A stretch of DNA of 64,000 nucleotides, from the NCBI RefSeq assembly GCF_028747205.1, contig NZ_CP112880.1:3720001-3784000 (forward strand). The letters run 5' to 3'. Both the position numbers and the translations under genes were made by a program. Of this stretch, positions 1 through 9,077 are shown piece after piece (position 1 is the stretch's first letter; every line of letters starts with the position of its first letter). This DNA is from Streptomyces sp. CA-278952 (lineage in GTDB: Bacteria > Actinomycetota > Actinomycetes > Streptomycetales > Streptomycetaceae). The notes beneath the pieces were generated by a model that did no database searches, was not told the origin of the DNA, and saw only the letters and a list, made by a program, of their open reading frames with translations.

Positions 1-1
1 C

Positions 2-1570
2 ATGGGTGTCGCCTGGCACCGCTTCCTCGGCTTCCCGAACATCTGGTTCAAGCGGAACGCCGACGGCGACGTCGCGCTCGGCGCGCTCCAGCCGATGACG
101 TCGGGCGGCAAGGAGATCGACTGGGAGGACCCGGCCGAGGACGCGGTCTTCGGCGTCTCCCAGGTCGAGCAGTTCTCCTGGAAGGGCATCCTCGACTTCT
201 CCACCTGCACCGAGTGCGGCCGCTGCCAGTCCCAGTGCCCCGCCTGGAACACCGGCAAGCCCCTCTCCCCCAAGCTCCTGATCATGTCGCTGCGCGACCA
301 CGCGCACGCCAAGGCCCCCTACCTCCTGGCCGGCGGCGGCAAGGACATGGAGGGCAACGAGAAGGCCACCGAGGAACAGCTCAAGGACGTTCCCGCGGCC
401 GCCCTCGCCGAGGCCGAGCGCCCCCTCATCGGCACCGCCGAGGAGAACGGCGTCATCGACCCGGACGTCCTGTGGTCCTGCACCACCTGCGGCGCCTGCG
501 TCGAGCAGTGCCCGGTCGACATCGAGCACATCGACCACATCGTCGACATGCGCCGCTACCAGGTGATGATCGAGTCCGCGTTCCCGTCCGAGGCGGGCAC
601 GATGCTCAAGAACCTGGAGAAGAAGGGCAACCCCTGGGGGCTGGCCAAGAAGGCGCGCGTCGAGTGGACCAAGGAGGTCGACTTCGAGGTCCCGATCGTC
701 GGGAAGGACGTCGAGGACCTCACCGAGGTCGACTACCTGTACTGGGTCGGCTGCGCGGGCGCCCTGGAGGACCGGGCCAAGAAGACGACGAAGGCCTTCG
801 CGGAGCTGCTGCACATCGCGGGCGTCAAGTTCGCGATCATGGGCGGCGACGAGAAGTGCACCGGCGACTCCGCCCGCCGCCTGGGCAACGAGCCGCTGTT
901 CCAGCAGCTCGGCCAGGAGAACGTGGCCATGCTGAACATGGCGTACGGCGAGGACGATGAGGACACGACGACGAAGAAGCCCAAGTCGTCGAAGAAGATC
1001 GTCGCGACCTGCCCGCACTGCTTCAACACGATCGCGAATGAGTACCCGCAGCTCGGCGGCGAGTACGAGGTCATCCACCACACGCAGCTGCTCCAGCACC
1101 TCATCGACGAGGGCAAGCTGATCCCGGTGACCCCGGTCGAGGGCCTGATCACGTACCACGACCCGTGCTACCTGGGCCGTCACAACAAGATCTACACCCC
1201 GCCGCGCGAGATCATCGCGAAGGTCCCGGGGCTGCGGAACGAGGAGATGCACCGCCACAAGGAGCGCGGCTTCTGTTGCGGCGCCGGTGGCGCCCGGATG
1301 TGGATGGAGGAGCGGATCGGCAAGCGCGTCAACAACGAGCGCGTCGAGGAAGCCCTCGCCCTCAACCCGGACATCGTCTCCACCGCCTGCCCGTTCTGCC
1401 TCGTCATGCTGACCGACTCCGTCAACGGCAAGAAGAACGACGGCCAGGCCAAGGAGTCCATCCAGGTCGTGGACGTCTCGCAGCTCCTCCTGGAGTCCGT
1501 GAAGACCCCGGCCGATCCGGCCGGCGAGTCGGAGCAGGTGGACGCGCCGGAGCCCGAACCGGCAAAGTGA
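2..1570 (+). CDS. Fe-S binding oxidoreductase, heterodisulfide reductase/CCG type (5' end outside window)
   Basis: This is the C-terminal part of an iron-sulfur oxidoreductase of the HdrD/GlpC-like kind found in actinobacteria, whose full proteins usually have an N-terminal membrane domain. Seen in the sequence: two 4Fe-4S ferredoxin motifs, CTECGRCQSQCP near fragment residue 68 and CTTCGACVEQCP near residue 160. These are followed by two cysteine-rich CCG domains with the signatures HDPCYLGRHN, GFCCGAGGARMW and CPFCL. The frame is open to the first base of the window and the ATG at base 2 looks like an internal methionine, so the real start lies upstream. The tail after about residue 500 is acidic and proline-rich. 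The role is inferred to be electron transfer between quinone and a soluble partner; the substrate cannot be read from the sequence. The gene ends just before a strong hairpin. Confidence 0.85.
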   Translation: MGVAWHRFLGFPNIWFKRNADGDVALGALQPMTSGGKEIDWEDPAEDAVFGVSQVEQFSWKGILDFSTCTECGRCQSQCPAWNTGKPLSPKLLIMSLRDHAHAKAPYLLAGGGKDMEGNEKATEEQLKDVPAAALAEAERPLIGTAEENGVIDPDVLWSCTTCGACVEQCPVDIEHIDHIVDMRRYQVMIESAFPSEAGTMLKNLEKKGNPWGLAKKARVEWTKEVDFEVPIVGKDVEDLTEVDYLYWVGCAGALEDRAKKTTKAFAELLHIAGVKFAIMGGDEKCTGDSARRLGNEPLFQQLGQENVAMLNMAYGEDDEDTTTKKPKSSKKIVATCPHCFNTIANEYPQLGGEYEVIHHTQLLQHLIDEGKLIPVTPVEGLITYHDPCYLGRHNKIYTPPREIIAKVPGLRNEEMHRHKERGFCCGAGGARMWMEERIGKRVNNERVEEALALNPDIVSTACPFCLVMLTDSVNGKKNDGQAKESIQVVDVSQLLLESVKTPADPAGESEQVDAPEPEPAK

Positions 1571-1590
1571 CGTAACGCGTCGACGCGATG

Positions 1591-1627
1591 AGCGGCCGGA
1601 CCTGCCTCGGGGGCAGGACCGGCCGCT
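1591..1627 (+). terminator. Hairpin terminator downstream of the Fe-S oxidoreductase
   Basis: A nine-base stem (agcggccgg with ccggccgct) is interrupted by one A/A mismatch and continues as a six-base stem (cctgcc with ggcagg). It lies 20 bases after the stop codon. No long T run follows, as is common for actinobacterial terminators. The rest of 1571-1865 holds no gene that I can support, only a short direct repeat (cgaaggcggacagc, twice) near 1771-1806. Confidence 0.75.
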
Positions 1628-1865
1628 TCTCCGTGGGCACAGCGGCCCCGCCCGCCGGACGTGACGAGCGCCGCACGCGAACGGTGAACTCGGGCATATA
1701 CGCGACGGCGTATCTGGAGCATCATGTGCCCCGGAGCCGCCCGGTCACGGGTCGGGAACCCCGCGCCGGCCGAAGGCGGACAGCGAACGCCGAAGGCGGA
1801 CAGCCAACAGCAGGCGGCGGGCGGCAGCACACGACGAACAACGAACGAGCGACGAACGAGGCCCC

Positions 1866-3014
1866 GTGCGCCCACGCATCACGCACCCGAAGGCAGCGGT
1901 CACCACCAGGGCGACGGCCGCCCTCGCCACAGGCTGCGCCGGTCTGCTGCTCGCACTCACCGGCTGCGGGAGCCCCTCGGCCGCCGACGCACCCTCGTCC
2001 GCCGCCTCCGGGGACAAGAACGGCGACACCCCGCCGAAGGCACAGTCCGGGACCCGGGCGGACACGGCACGCATCCCCGTACCGCACGGCACCGGCAGCC
2101 GCGTCCCGTACGACTTCAACGGCGACGGCCACCGCGACCTGGTCATCGACGACCTGGTGAAGGCCCCCGAGGACAGCCACGGCGACGACGCGGGCATCGG
2201 CGTCGTCTACGGCTCCGCCGACCGCCCCCTGGACCCGGCCACCCGGCAACTGCTGAGCGCCCGGGCGAACGCGGCGAAAACCGGCGACACCCTGCCCGCC
2301 GCGTTCGACGCCGAGTCGGCCTGCGACCTGGACCGGGACGGCTTCACCGACCTGATCGTCTCCACCGACCCCCCGTACAACGGCATCGGCGCCCCGCCCG
2401 TCCCCCTCCAGATCCTCTTCGGCTCCCCCCAGGGCCTGACGGGCAAGGCGGTCACGGTACGCATCCCGCAGAAGGCCCGGTTCGGCGACGAGTGGCCCGA
2501 GCAGCCGGTCTGCGGCGACTTCGACGGCGACGGCAAGGCCGACCTCGCGGTCACCGCCAGCGCCGGCCGGGTCACCTTCCTGCGCGGCCCCTTCACCCGC
2601 ACCGGGGCCCCGCGCAGCGCGGAACTGCTCCCCGACGGCGGCCAGTACCTCTACGCCCCCGAGCCCCGGCCCGACACCGACGGGGACGGCTATGACGACC
2701 TCGTCACCGCCGCCCGCCCGCACGCCCCCGGCCAGGCGGCCAAGGGCACCCTGCTCCTCGGCTCCGCGGAGGGCCCGGCCCGGCCGGGCGGCGCGTACGC
2801 GTTCCGGGCGGAGGAGCTCCCCAGCGCGCCGCTGAACGTGACGGGCACCACCCGCACCGCCCTCCTGGACCACGGCGACTACGACGCCGACAAGAAGCAG
2901 GACACGGTGGTGCGGACGTACCGGGGCGAGCGCCAGGACCTGATCGCCCTCTACACGGCGGGTAACACGGACGAGCCGGTCCTCACCTTCTCCACGGCGC
3001 TGTTCCTCCCCTGA
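1866..3014 (+). CDS. FG-GAP/VCBS repeat lipoprotein
   Basis: This 382-aa exported protein starts at GTG, with a GAGG element just upstream. It has a signal peptide with a twin-Arg-free basic start and a hydrophobic stretch ending in a lipobox (LALTGC, Cys near residue 34), so it should be membrane-anchored outside the cell. The mature part contains at least four calcium-loop FG-GAP units with the DxNGDG/DxDxDG pattern: DFNGDGHRDL, DLDRDGFTDL, DFDGDGKADL and DTDGDGYDDL. These repeats build a beta-propeller like that of integrin alpha chains. The ligand is unknown. It stands alone between two terminator-like regions. The family is clear; the role is not. Confidence 0.85.
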   Translation: MRPRITHPKAAVTTRATAALATGCAGLLLALTGCGSPSAADAPSSAASGDKNGDTPPKAQSGTRADTARIPVPHGTGSRVPYDFNGDGHRDLVIDDLVKAPEDSHGDDAGIGVVYGSADRPLDPATRQLLSARANAAKTGDTLPAAFDAESACDLDRDGFTDLIVSTDPPYNGIGAPPVPLQILFGSPQGLTGKAVTVRIPQKARFGDEWPEQPVCGDFDGDGKADLAVTASAGRVTFLRGPFTRTGAPRSAELLPDGGQYLYAPEPRPDTDGDGYDDLVTAARPHAPGQAAKGTLLLGSAEGPARPGGAYAFRAEELPSAPLNVTGTTRTALLDHGDYDADKKQDTVVRTYRGERQDLIALYTAGNTDEPVLTFSTALFLP

Positions 3015-3143
3015 ACTCCCCCTGAGCTCCCCCTCCCGGGGCCCGGGGTGCGGCCCCTAGGGGATGTCACAGCTCGGCCGCAAAGGCGCACGGGTTCCCC
3101 CGGCCCCCACCCCTCGCCCCCGGGGACCAGGTACGTTCGACGG

Positions 3144-4112
3144 GTGGCTGGATTCAGGATCGGACGCGGCCGGGACAACCGCACCCCGCAACAACCGCAG
3201 CAGCAGCGGCAGCAGCCGTACGGAGGGCAGGCACCACAGCCGCCGTACGGTGCTCAGCCGTGGCCGACGGCAGGAGGCCCCGGCAACGGCGGAGCGCCAC
3301 CGCCGTACGGCCCGCCGCAAGGCGCCCCGTACAACGCGGGCGGCGGCTACGCGGGCCCCGGACCGGGCGGACAGGCCGGACACGGCCAGGGCCCGCACGG
3401 CCACGGCGGCCACGGCGAGCCGGAGTACTTCGGCGACCCGTACGCGGCCCCCGCCCCCCATGACCCGTACGCCAACAACCCGGGTCACACGCAGGCGTTC
3501 CGCGTCGACGAGGACCCGTACAACGGCGGCAACACCTACCAGGCCGGCTCCGCCCCCGCCCCGCCGCCGGGCCCGCGCCTGCGCTGGAAGGAACTGCTGA
3601 CCGGCATCGTGGCGCGCCCGGGACCGACGTTCTGGCAGATGCGGGACTACCCGGTCTGGGGCCCGGCGCTGGTCATCACGTTCGTCTACGGCCTGCTCGC
3701 GCTGTTCGGCTTCGACCAGGCACGCGAAGAAGCGATCAACGCGACGATCTCGACGGCCATCCCGTACGTCCTGTTCACCGGCGTCGGCTTCGTCATCGGC
3801 GGCCTGGTCCTCGGCGCGGTGACCCACACCCTGGCCCGCCAGCTCGGCGGCACGGGCTCGTGGCAGCCGACGGTGGGCCTGTCGATGCTGATCATGTCGA
3901 TGACCGACGCCCCGCGCCTCCTCTTCGCCCTCTTCCTGGGTGGCGAGAACCTCCTGGTCCAGATCGTGGGCTGGCTGACCTGGCTGGCGGCCGGGGCGCT
4001 GTTCACGTCGATGGTCAGCAAGTCGCACGACCTGCCGTGGCCGAAGGCGCTGGGAGCGTCGGCGATCCAGCTGATCGCGCTGCTGTCGATCATCAAGCTG
4101 GGCACGATCTAG
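3144..4112 (+). CDS. Yip1-domain integral membrane protein with Pro/Gly/Tyr-rich N-terminus
   Basis: The protein is 322 aa. The GTG at 3144 (product VAGFRIGRGRDN...) is chosen because upstream in-frame codons read non-coding-like sequence and this beginning is typical of actinobacterial members. Residues 1-140 are a disordered segment rich in Gln, Pro, Gly, Tyr and His. Residues 150-320 hold about five hydrophobic helices, beginning after the motif WKELLTGIVARPGPTFWQMRD. This is the Yip1/DUF1282-like layout. Related proteins are bacterial membrane proteins of unsettled function. The gene converges with the phosphoribosyltransferase gene, separated by a terminator and a short-repeat tract. Confidence 0.8.
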   Translation: MAGFRIGRGRDNRTPQQPQQQRQQPYGGQAPQPPYGAQPWPTAGGPGNGGAPPPYGPPQGAPYNAGGGYAGPGPGGQAGHGQGPHGHGGHGEPEYFGDPYAAPAPHDPYANNPGHTQAFRVDEDPYNGGNTYQAGSAPAPPPGPRLRWKELLTGIVARPGPTFWQMRDYPVWGPALVITFVYGLLALFGFDQAREEAINATISTAIPYVLFTGVGFVIGGLVLGAVTHTLARQLGGTGSWQPTVGLSMLIMSMTDAPRLLFALFLGGENLLVQIVGWLTWLAAGALFTSMVSKSHDLPWPKALGASAIQLIALLSIIKLGTI

Positions 4113-4130
4113 TAAGCCTCGTTACGCACG

Positions 4131-4172
4131 AGAAGGCCCCCGGAGCGCAGAACGCGCACGCGGGGGCCTTCT
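4131..4172. terminator. Bidirectional hairpin terminator between convergent genes
   Basis: A perfect 11-base inverted repeat, agaaggccccc with gggggccttct, encloses a 20-base loop. It sits 18 bases after the Yip1 gene and downstream of the minus-strand phosphoribosyltransferase gene, so it could serve both. Confidence 0.85.
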
Positions 4173-4210
4173 CCCGTACACGGGGATACACGAGACCGTG
4201 TGGCCCCACC

Positions 4211-4282
4211 GGGCCACCGGGCCACCGGGCCACCGGGCCACCGGGCCACCGGGCCACCGGGCCACCGGGCCACCGGGCCACC
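4211..4282. repeat. Tandem 8-bp repeat, nine exact copies of gggccacc
   Basis: Nine perfect head-to-tail copies of gggccacc occupy 72 bases, followed by two copies of a 9-base unit (cctagggag). The tract lies just past the stop of the phosphoribosyltransferase gene. Perfect identity of all copies points to recent slippage, so copy number probably varies between strains. It is not a CRISPR: there are no spacers. Confidence 0.95.
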
Positions 4283-4308
4283 GAGGGACCCTAGGGAGCC
4301 TAGGGAGC

Positions 4309-4809
4309 CTACGCGTCGAGGACCTGCCTGTCCCGCCGCACGACGGGCTTCTCCACGCTCCACGGGAAGTTGATCCACTGATCGGTCTTCTTCCACACGT
4401 ACTCGCACTTCACGAGTGAGTGGGACTTCTCGTAGATGACGGCGCTGCGCACCTCGGCGACATGGTCGACGCAGAAGTCATGGACGAGCTTGAGCGTCTT
4501 GCCCGTATCGGCGACATCATCCGCGATCAGAACCTTCTTCTTCGAGAAGTCGATCACGTTGGGCACGGGCGCCAGCATGACGGGCATGTCCAGAGTGGTG
4601 CCCACCCCCGTGTAGAACTCCACGTTGACCAGATGGATGTTCTTGCAGTCGAGCGCGTAGGCCAGCCCCCCGGCGACGAAGACACCACCCCGAGCGATGC
4701 TGAGGACGACGTCGGGCTCGTACCCGTCGTCGGCGACGGCCTGCGCCAACTCGCGCACGGCCCGCCCGAAGCCCTCGTAGGTCAGGTTTTCCCGCACATC
4801 ACTAGCCAT
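4309..4809 (-). CDS. Phosphoribosyltransferase (hypoxanthine/xanthine type)
   Basis: The 166-aa protein is a type I phosphoribosyltransferase. The PRPP-binding loop is VLIADDVADTGKT, with the acidic pair and TGKT that hold the ribose phosphate; an upstream VVLSIARGGVFVAGGLA forms the core Rossmann-like fold. The length fits small actinobacterial purine phosphoribosyltransferases. The start ATG at 4809 lies 6 bases after the stop of dcd on the same strand, so the two are probably co-transcribed and both act in nucleotide metabolism. Base specificity (hypoxanthine, xanthine or other) cannot be fixed from the sequence. Confidence 0.85.
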   Translation of the reverse strand: MASDVRENLTYEGFGRAVRELAQAVADDGYEPDVVLSIARGGVFVAGGLAYALDCKNIHLVNVEFYTGVGTTLDMPVMLAPVPNVIDFSKKKVLIADDVADTGKTLKLVHDFCVDHVAEVRSAVIYEKSHSLVKCEYVWKKTDQWINFPWSVEKPVVRRDRQVLDA

Positions 4810-4815
4810 GGTTGA

Positions 4816-5391
4816 TCACACCTGGGTCCGATGGAAGTTCTGGAACGACCGCGAGGCCGTCGGCCCCCGCTGCCCCTGGTACCGCGACTCGTACCGCTCG
4901 GAGCCGTACGGGAACTCGGAGGGCGAGGTCAGCTTGAACAGGCAGAGCTGCCCGATCTTCATACCCGGCCAGAGCTTTATCGGCAGGGTCGCGAGATTCG
5001 ACAGCTCCAGGGTCACGTGCCCGGAGAACCCGGGGTCGATGAACCCGGCCGTCGAGTGCGTCACCAGCCCGAGCCGCCCGAGCGAACTCTTCCCCTCCAG
5101 CCGCGAGGCCAGATCGTCGGGGAGCGAGATCACCTCGTACGTGGACGCCAGCACGAACTCCCCGGGGTGCAGGATGAACGCCTCGTCGCCCTCCGGCTCG
5201 ACCGTACGGGTCAGATCGGGCTGCTCGACGGCCGGATCGATGTGCGGGTACCGGTGGTTCTCGAACACCCGGAAGTAGCGGTCCAGCCGCACGTCGATGC
5301 TCGACGGCTGCACCATCGAAGGGTCGTACGGATCAATACGGACTCGGCCGGTGTCGATCTCGGCCCGGATGTCCTTGTCTGAGAGAAGCAC
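4816..5391 (-). CDS. dcd: dCTP deaminase
   Basis: This 191-aa protein matches dCTP deaminase, which converts dCTP to dUTP for thymidylate supply. Visible family motifs are MLLSDKDI at the start, QPSSIDVRL, the catalytic-site stretch [10 protein letters not shown], the [19 protein letters not shown] block and the C-terminal QRGPTAS. The C-terminal segment closes over the active site in this trimeric family. The length is normal. It is the first gene of a two-gene minus-strand operon with the phosphoribosyltransferase. Confidence 0.95.
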   Translation of the reverse strand: MLLSDKDIRAEIDTGRVRIDPYDPSMVQPSSIDVRLDRYFRVFENHRYPHIDPAVEQPDLTRTVEPEGDEAFILHPGEFVLASTYEVISLPDDLASRLEGKSSLGRLGLVTHSTAGFIDPGFSGHVTLELSNLATLPIKLWPGMKIGQLCLFKLTSPSEFPYGSERYESRYQGQRGPTASRSFQNFHRTQV

Positions 5392-5636
5392 CTCCCGAGG
5401 ATACGCAGAACGCGCGAGCCCACCCCAACCGGACCACCCGCGCGCCTGCAGAACACCTCCGCCCCGCTACTTACGCGCCCCCTCGCACCCGCCGCCACAG
5501 CTGCCGACCACGACGCACATGCCCACAACGGCTACCGCCACCACTCCCCGAGCCGGCTGTCCCGCGACTACTGCCACCGCCACGGCCTACCGCTGCCTAC
5601 TCCCCCTGCTGCTACTACCGTTGCTACCCCTGCGCC

Positions 5637-5810
5637 CTACCGCTTCTCGAACGCCACCGGCACGGCCTGCCGCAACCGGGCACACCGAGGACACCGGATC
5701 AACCGCCCGGGCCCGATCCGGTCGGCCCCGAGCTGCTGCAGCGGGAACGACGAGGTAGCGAAAACATGCCCTTCGGCACAGCGGACGACGGTGCGCTCCA
5801 TCGGATCCAT
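5637..5810 (-). CDS. Small Cys-containing (zinc-ribbon-like) protein
   Basis: This is a 57-aa protein if it starts at the ATG at 5810, which has a GGAAGGGA-type ribosome site on its strand. It contains VRCAEGHVF and later RCPRCARLR, a CxxH/CxxC arrangement that could bind one zinc. It ends in a basic tail. I recall similar short proteins in Streptomyces but know of no function. The flanks, 5392-5636 and 5811-6046, show nothing else that I can support. Confidence 0.55.
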   Translation of the reverse strand: MDPMERTVVRCAEGHVFATSSFPLQQLGADRIGPGRLIRCPRCARLRQAVPVAFEKR

Positions 5811-6046
5811 CAAGTCCCTTCCCCAACCACATATGGACGAGAAAGCCACACTAGGGGATGAACGGGACGCCACTCCACACGGCACTCCGACCACCCACGC
5901 TACGCCCCCAACTCCCGCCCATCACACCCCCGTCCACACGCCCTCCCCCACCGGACACACAACACGGAGGCCCCACGGCTCATCCGCCGGGGGCCTGGCA
6001 TGGGGTAGAGTGTGGAACGATGCAGCGCCGGTGATCGGCACGCTTC

Positions 6047-6117
6047 GCGGGTGTAGTTTAATGGTAGAACATGAGCTTCCCAAGCTCAGAGCGCGAGTTC
6101 GATTCTCGTCACCCGCT
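6047..6117 (+). tRNA. tRNA-Gly (CCC anticodon)
   Basis: The acceptor stem is GCGGGTG with CACCCGC. The D arm is GTTT/GAAC. The anticodon arm is TGAGC-TTCCCAA-GCTCA, giving anticodon CCC. The T arm is GCGAG-TTCGATT-CTCGT with one G-T pair. The length is 71 nt with discriminator T, and CCA is not encoded. Its 3' half is the repeated core of the downstream integrative elements, so this is the chromosomal target site. An intact gene is retained, as expected when elements restore the tRNA 3' end. Confidence 0.95.
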
Positions 6118-6152
6118 CTTTGATGAAGGCCCTGGTCAGCGACCGGGGCCTT
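6077..6152 (+). repeat. Attachment-site repeat, copy A (3' half of tRNA-Gly plus terminator)
   Basis: This 76-base stretch from the anticodon loop to the end of the tRNA terminator recurs at 22029-22104 with a single mismatch (one T to C inside the anticodon stem). The inner 42 bases (6077-6118) recur perfectly at 35958-35999, with one mismatch at 29958-29999, and with nine mismatches at 12838-12879. This is the standard signature of site-specific integration into a tRNA gene. Copy A is the left boundary of the array. Confidence 0.9.
6126..6152 (+). terminator. tRNA-Gly terminator
   Basis: A 12-base stem (aaggccctggtc with gaccggggcctt, one T-G pair) with an AGC loop is followed by a T-rich run, tttgttg. 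It is directly downstream of the tRNA and is duplicated with the att copies. Confidence 0.8.
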
Positions 6153-6202
6153 GTTTGTTGTCTGGACCTGTCTAGGTGCCGGGTGCCCTCAGCGTGAACG
6201 AA

Positions 6203-7045
6203 TCAACGGCTCTTCTCTGACCGGAGCTGGGAGAGGGTGTGCACGACCGGCAGGTCGAACTGGTCCTTGTCCTGCTCCCAGTAGGCGAGCACCCGAGCCG
6301 TGGCTTCGGCCATGTCCGTGGGCAGGTCAGCCGCGCGGAGAGTATCGGTGACCTCTTCCATCTCGGGCGCCCAGCGCCAGGCTCGGGCTGCCACGCTCGG
6401 TAGATACTCCGGATCGGAGAGGATCGCGGAGATCATGACCTCGGCTTCGGCTGTGAGCTGATCACCGACTCCATGGGCGTCGGCGAGCGCGTGAGCGACT
6501 CCGGCGAGGGTGCGGGCGGCCTTCTGGTAGCTGGCAAAGGCCATCTTCAGCGCGGAAGCGGAACCGAGTGTGTCCCCGACGCGGCACACGTGCAGCGCAG
6601 ATTCCGTGAACAGCGACGCCACCAGCTCGACGGCAGAGTCGGCCCCTGCGAGATAGAGCCGTGTGGCACGCCCCTCGCCTGGCGGCTGACCGAAAACGGC
6701 ACCGTCGACAACTGCGGAGCCGGGGCGGATCTCGTCAGCGATGCGCCGTACGCGTTGAGGGCTGATGGCGTTGACATCGGCATACACCCCCGCGAAGCCG
6801 TGCGCGGCCACCGCCGCCGCAACGTCCTCCGCCGCCTGCGGTGGGCAGACTGAGAGAACGACTGCGCTTCGGGACAGCGCTTCCGCAAGCGAGTCGCAGG
6901 GCGTGGCACCAGCCTCCCTCCCGCGGAGCCAGGTGTTCTCACTGCGGCCCTTGGTCACCGACAGCGCCTCATGGCCGCCGGCGACGAGCTCGGCGGTGAT
7001 CGCCGCGCCCATGGTTCCAGGGTGGAGGACGGTCACGGTGATCAC
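6203..7045 (-). CDS. NAD(P)-binding oxidoreductase, 6-phosphogluconate dehydrogenase-like with DUF1932-type C-terminus
   Basis: The protein is 280 aa. GTG at 7045 is supported by GGAGG seven bases upstream. The N-terminus TVLHPGTMGAAITAELV is a Rossmann dinucleotide-binding loop of the beta-hydroxyacid dehydrogenase kind (GxMGxxxA with a substituted first Gly). ADVNAISPQ matches the conserved substrate-binding segment, and LKMAFASYQKA carries the catalytic Lys position of this superfamily. The C-terminal helical half fits DUF1932. It is the first gene inside the tRNA-Gly array, ending 50 bases from the tRNA terminator. It is divergent from the XRE regulator across about 300 bases (7046-7345), where regulation could occur. 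The substrate is unknown. Confidence 0.75.
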   Translation of the reverse strand: MITVTVLHPGTMGAAITAELVAGGHEALSVTKGRSENTWLRGREAGATPCDSLAEALSRSAVVLSVCPPQAAEDVAAAVAAHGFAGVYADVNAISPQRVRRIADEIRPGSAVVDGAVFGQPPGEGRATRLYLAGADSAVELVASLFTESALHVCRVGDTLGSASALKMAFASYQKAARTLAGVAHALADAHGVGDQLTAEAEVMISAILSDPEYLPSVAARAWRWAPEMEEVTDTLRAADLPTDMAEATARVLAYWEQDKDQFDLPVVHTLSQLRSEKSR

Positions 7046-7345
7046 TGGCTGCCTCCGGCGGTGCGCGACGTGGAATGTTCCTCATCCTCATGATCCGCTG
7101 TCGCTCGGCGCCGGCGGCTTCGGGCTCAATGCCTGATGGCAGTCCGGGCGCTGATGGCGGACAGAAGTGCCTCCGGTCTCGGACTCGCCGTTCAGGACGG
7201 GACAGCGGTACACGGGCCGCGGCCCCGACTGTCCTTGCAGCTCGTCTCACGCTGAAGCCGCGTCATGGGTACCGTGCAGGAGACGAACTCTGTACGGACA
7301 GACCGGCGGTCGCGCCGGATCGTCCGGCGGCTGGGAGGTGTCCTG

Positions 7346-8575
7346 ATGCTGGAGGAAGCCGAGGAGATCGGCAAACGCGCTCGCAGGGCGAGGCTGCGAC
7401 TGGGCATGCCGCAGGCCGACCTGGCGACGGCCCTCGGGAAGTCGCAGGGCTGGGTGTCGAAGATGGAGCGTGGACTGATCGAGCTGGACCGGGTCGGCCT
7501 GCTCAACCAGGTGGCCGCAGAGCTGCACGTCCATCCGAACGACCTGATCGGACGCCCGTACAGCAGCTCCCCCGACGACAGCCAGTGGCAGATCGCCGCC
7601 TCGTCGATCCTGCGCGAGCTGCGTCGCTACGACCTCGTTCCCGTCTTCGACGGGGATCCCCGACCGGCCTCACAGCTATGGCGTGAGGTGACCCGGCTAC
7701 ACCGCCTGCGGGACACCGCCTCCAACGTCGCGATCCTCCGAGTTCTCCCGGACCTGTTCCGGGAAGCGCGCGCCCTGGCGGAGGACTCGGACGGGCACGA
7801 GCGGGAAGAGGCGTATGCCGTCTACGCCGTGTGCTGCAAGTTCGCGCACACCGCCGCGCACGCCCTCGGACACCCGGAGCTGGTGGCCATGGCGTGCGAA
7901 CGGGCCGCGTGGTCTGCCAGGTTGTCGGGAGATCCGGTGCTGCCTGCCGTCGCCGACTGGATGCGCGTCTGGGACATGTGGGCGACCGCTGACTGGGCCG
8001 ACGCTCTGACCCTCTCGGACAAGGCGATCGCCTCGGTGCAACAGCCTTACGAGCAGGGTGATCCGCTGGCCGTGCGGGCTTGGGGCACGCTTCAGCTTCG
8101 GGCGGCCATCTCCGCCGCTCGTGCCAACCGTCCATCGGAAGCGGAGGACCGGATCGGACACGCAAAGGACGCGGCGGAACGCATGGACGCGTACGTCGGC
8201 GCACCGGTGTATGACCGGCATTCGCTGACGTTCTCCGCCGGAAACGTGCAGATCCACGCGATCAGCGTGGCCCTGGAAATGGGCAAGCAGAGCAAGGCGC
8301 TGGAGATAAACCGCCGCACCAGCCCGGGCTTGGTCGGGGCACTGCCCAACTCCCGTCAGGGACACCACCACATGGACGTCGCACGAGCCTGGCTGTGGGA
8401 CGGAAACCGGGCAAAGGCCCTCACCGAGCTGGAGACGGCTGAGCGGATCGCGCCGCAGCTCGTACGGAACCATCCCATCGCCCGTTCAACGCTTCGCAGC
8501 ATCGTCTACGCGGAACGAGCAGCCACGAGGGAGAAGCTGCGGCACATGTCCGACCGCTTTCACCTGGACGGATAG
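7346..8575 (+). CDS. XRE-family helix-turn-helix regulator with TPR-like C-terminus
   Basis: The 409-aa protein starts at ATG 7346 because GGGAGG stands six bases upstream; an in-frame ATG at 7265 has no such support. Residues 5-60 form a Cro/XRE helix-turn-helix (IGKRARRARLRLGMPQADLA ... SQGWVSKMERG). The remaining 330 residues are alpha-helical and TPR-like. This is the usual layout of a large Streptomyces class whose regulators are often paired with short partner proteins. The two small genes immediately downstream fit such a partnership. The ligand is unknown. Confidence 0.8.
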   Translation: MLEEAEEIGKRARRARLRLGMPQADLATALGKSQGWVSKMERGLIELDRVGLLNQVAAELHVHPNDLIGRPYSSSPDDSQWQIAASSILRELRRYDLVPVFDGDPRPASQLWREVTRLHRLRDTASNVAILRVLPDLFREARALAEDSDGHEREEAYAVYAVCCKFAHTAAHALGHPELVAMACERAAWSARLSGDPVLPAVADWMRVWDMWATADWADALTLSDKAIASVQQPYEQGDPLAVRAWGTLQLRAAISAARANRPSEAEDRIGHAKDAAERMDAYVGAPVYDRHSLTFSAGNVQIHAISVALEMGKQSKALEINRRTSPGLVGALPNSRQGHHHMDVARAWLWDGNRAKALTELETAERIAPQLVRNHPIARSTLRSIVYAERAATREKLRHMSDRFHLDG

Positions 8576-8630
8576 GGGTCGTATTCCTCCGGCTCATATT
8601 CGAGGCCCGCGCTGTCCCTAACTTCGGGGC

Positions 8631-9077
8631 ATGACGCGACGACGTTCTTCTCATCTTCCTTCGCAGGGAACCGAGTTAGGTACGGCAGCACCCTTCCGCC
8701 CACTGCTCGGCGACCTCGCCACGGACAGCGCTCGCGATGGCCGTGTCGGGGTCGTGGTCGCCCTCCCCGGCGAGGGCTCCGCCACGACGTACCACCTGCG
8801 TCCGCCTGGGGGCGGGGCCCCGTGGTCCGCGCCCGCCGACGGGACGACGCTCAGTCCCGTGCCGGTGAGGGCCACCCACGCCACGCTCTCGGCCGGACGG
8901 GACGCGGTCTACGACCCGAGGGCCCGGCAGGGATCGGTTCCCATCGAGTTCCACCTGGATGACGGCTCGACCCTCGATGGCGCGCTCATCCTCACCTCTG
9001 CCGAGGTGGAGTGGCTGCACCAGCAGATCAGCCGCCTCGTCGACGCACACGAACGCGCCATCGGCGGCACCCCGTGA
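8631..9077 (+). CDS. Hypothetical protein, 148 aa
   Basis: I do not recognise this protein. It is hydrophilic with no signal or membrane segment. The central part is beta-rich and the C-terminal 35 residues form an amphipathic helix (SAEVEWLHQQISRLVDAHERA). It starts 55 bases after the XRE gene and its stop overlaps the next gene's GTG by four bases (GTGA), so the two are translationally coupled. It is probably a partner of the regulator or of the small membrane protein. Confidence 0.6.
   Translation: MTRRRSSHLPSQGTELGTAAPFRPLLGDLATDSARDGRVGVVVALPGEGSATTYHLRPPGGGAPWSAPADGTTLSPVPVRATHATLSAGRDAVYDPRARQGSVPIEFHLDDGSTLDGALILTSAEVEWLHQQISRLVDAHERAIGGTP

Noticed and set aside
4211..4282. Possible CRISPR array
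   Set aside because: The units are 8 bases with no spacers; it is a simple tandem repeat.
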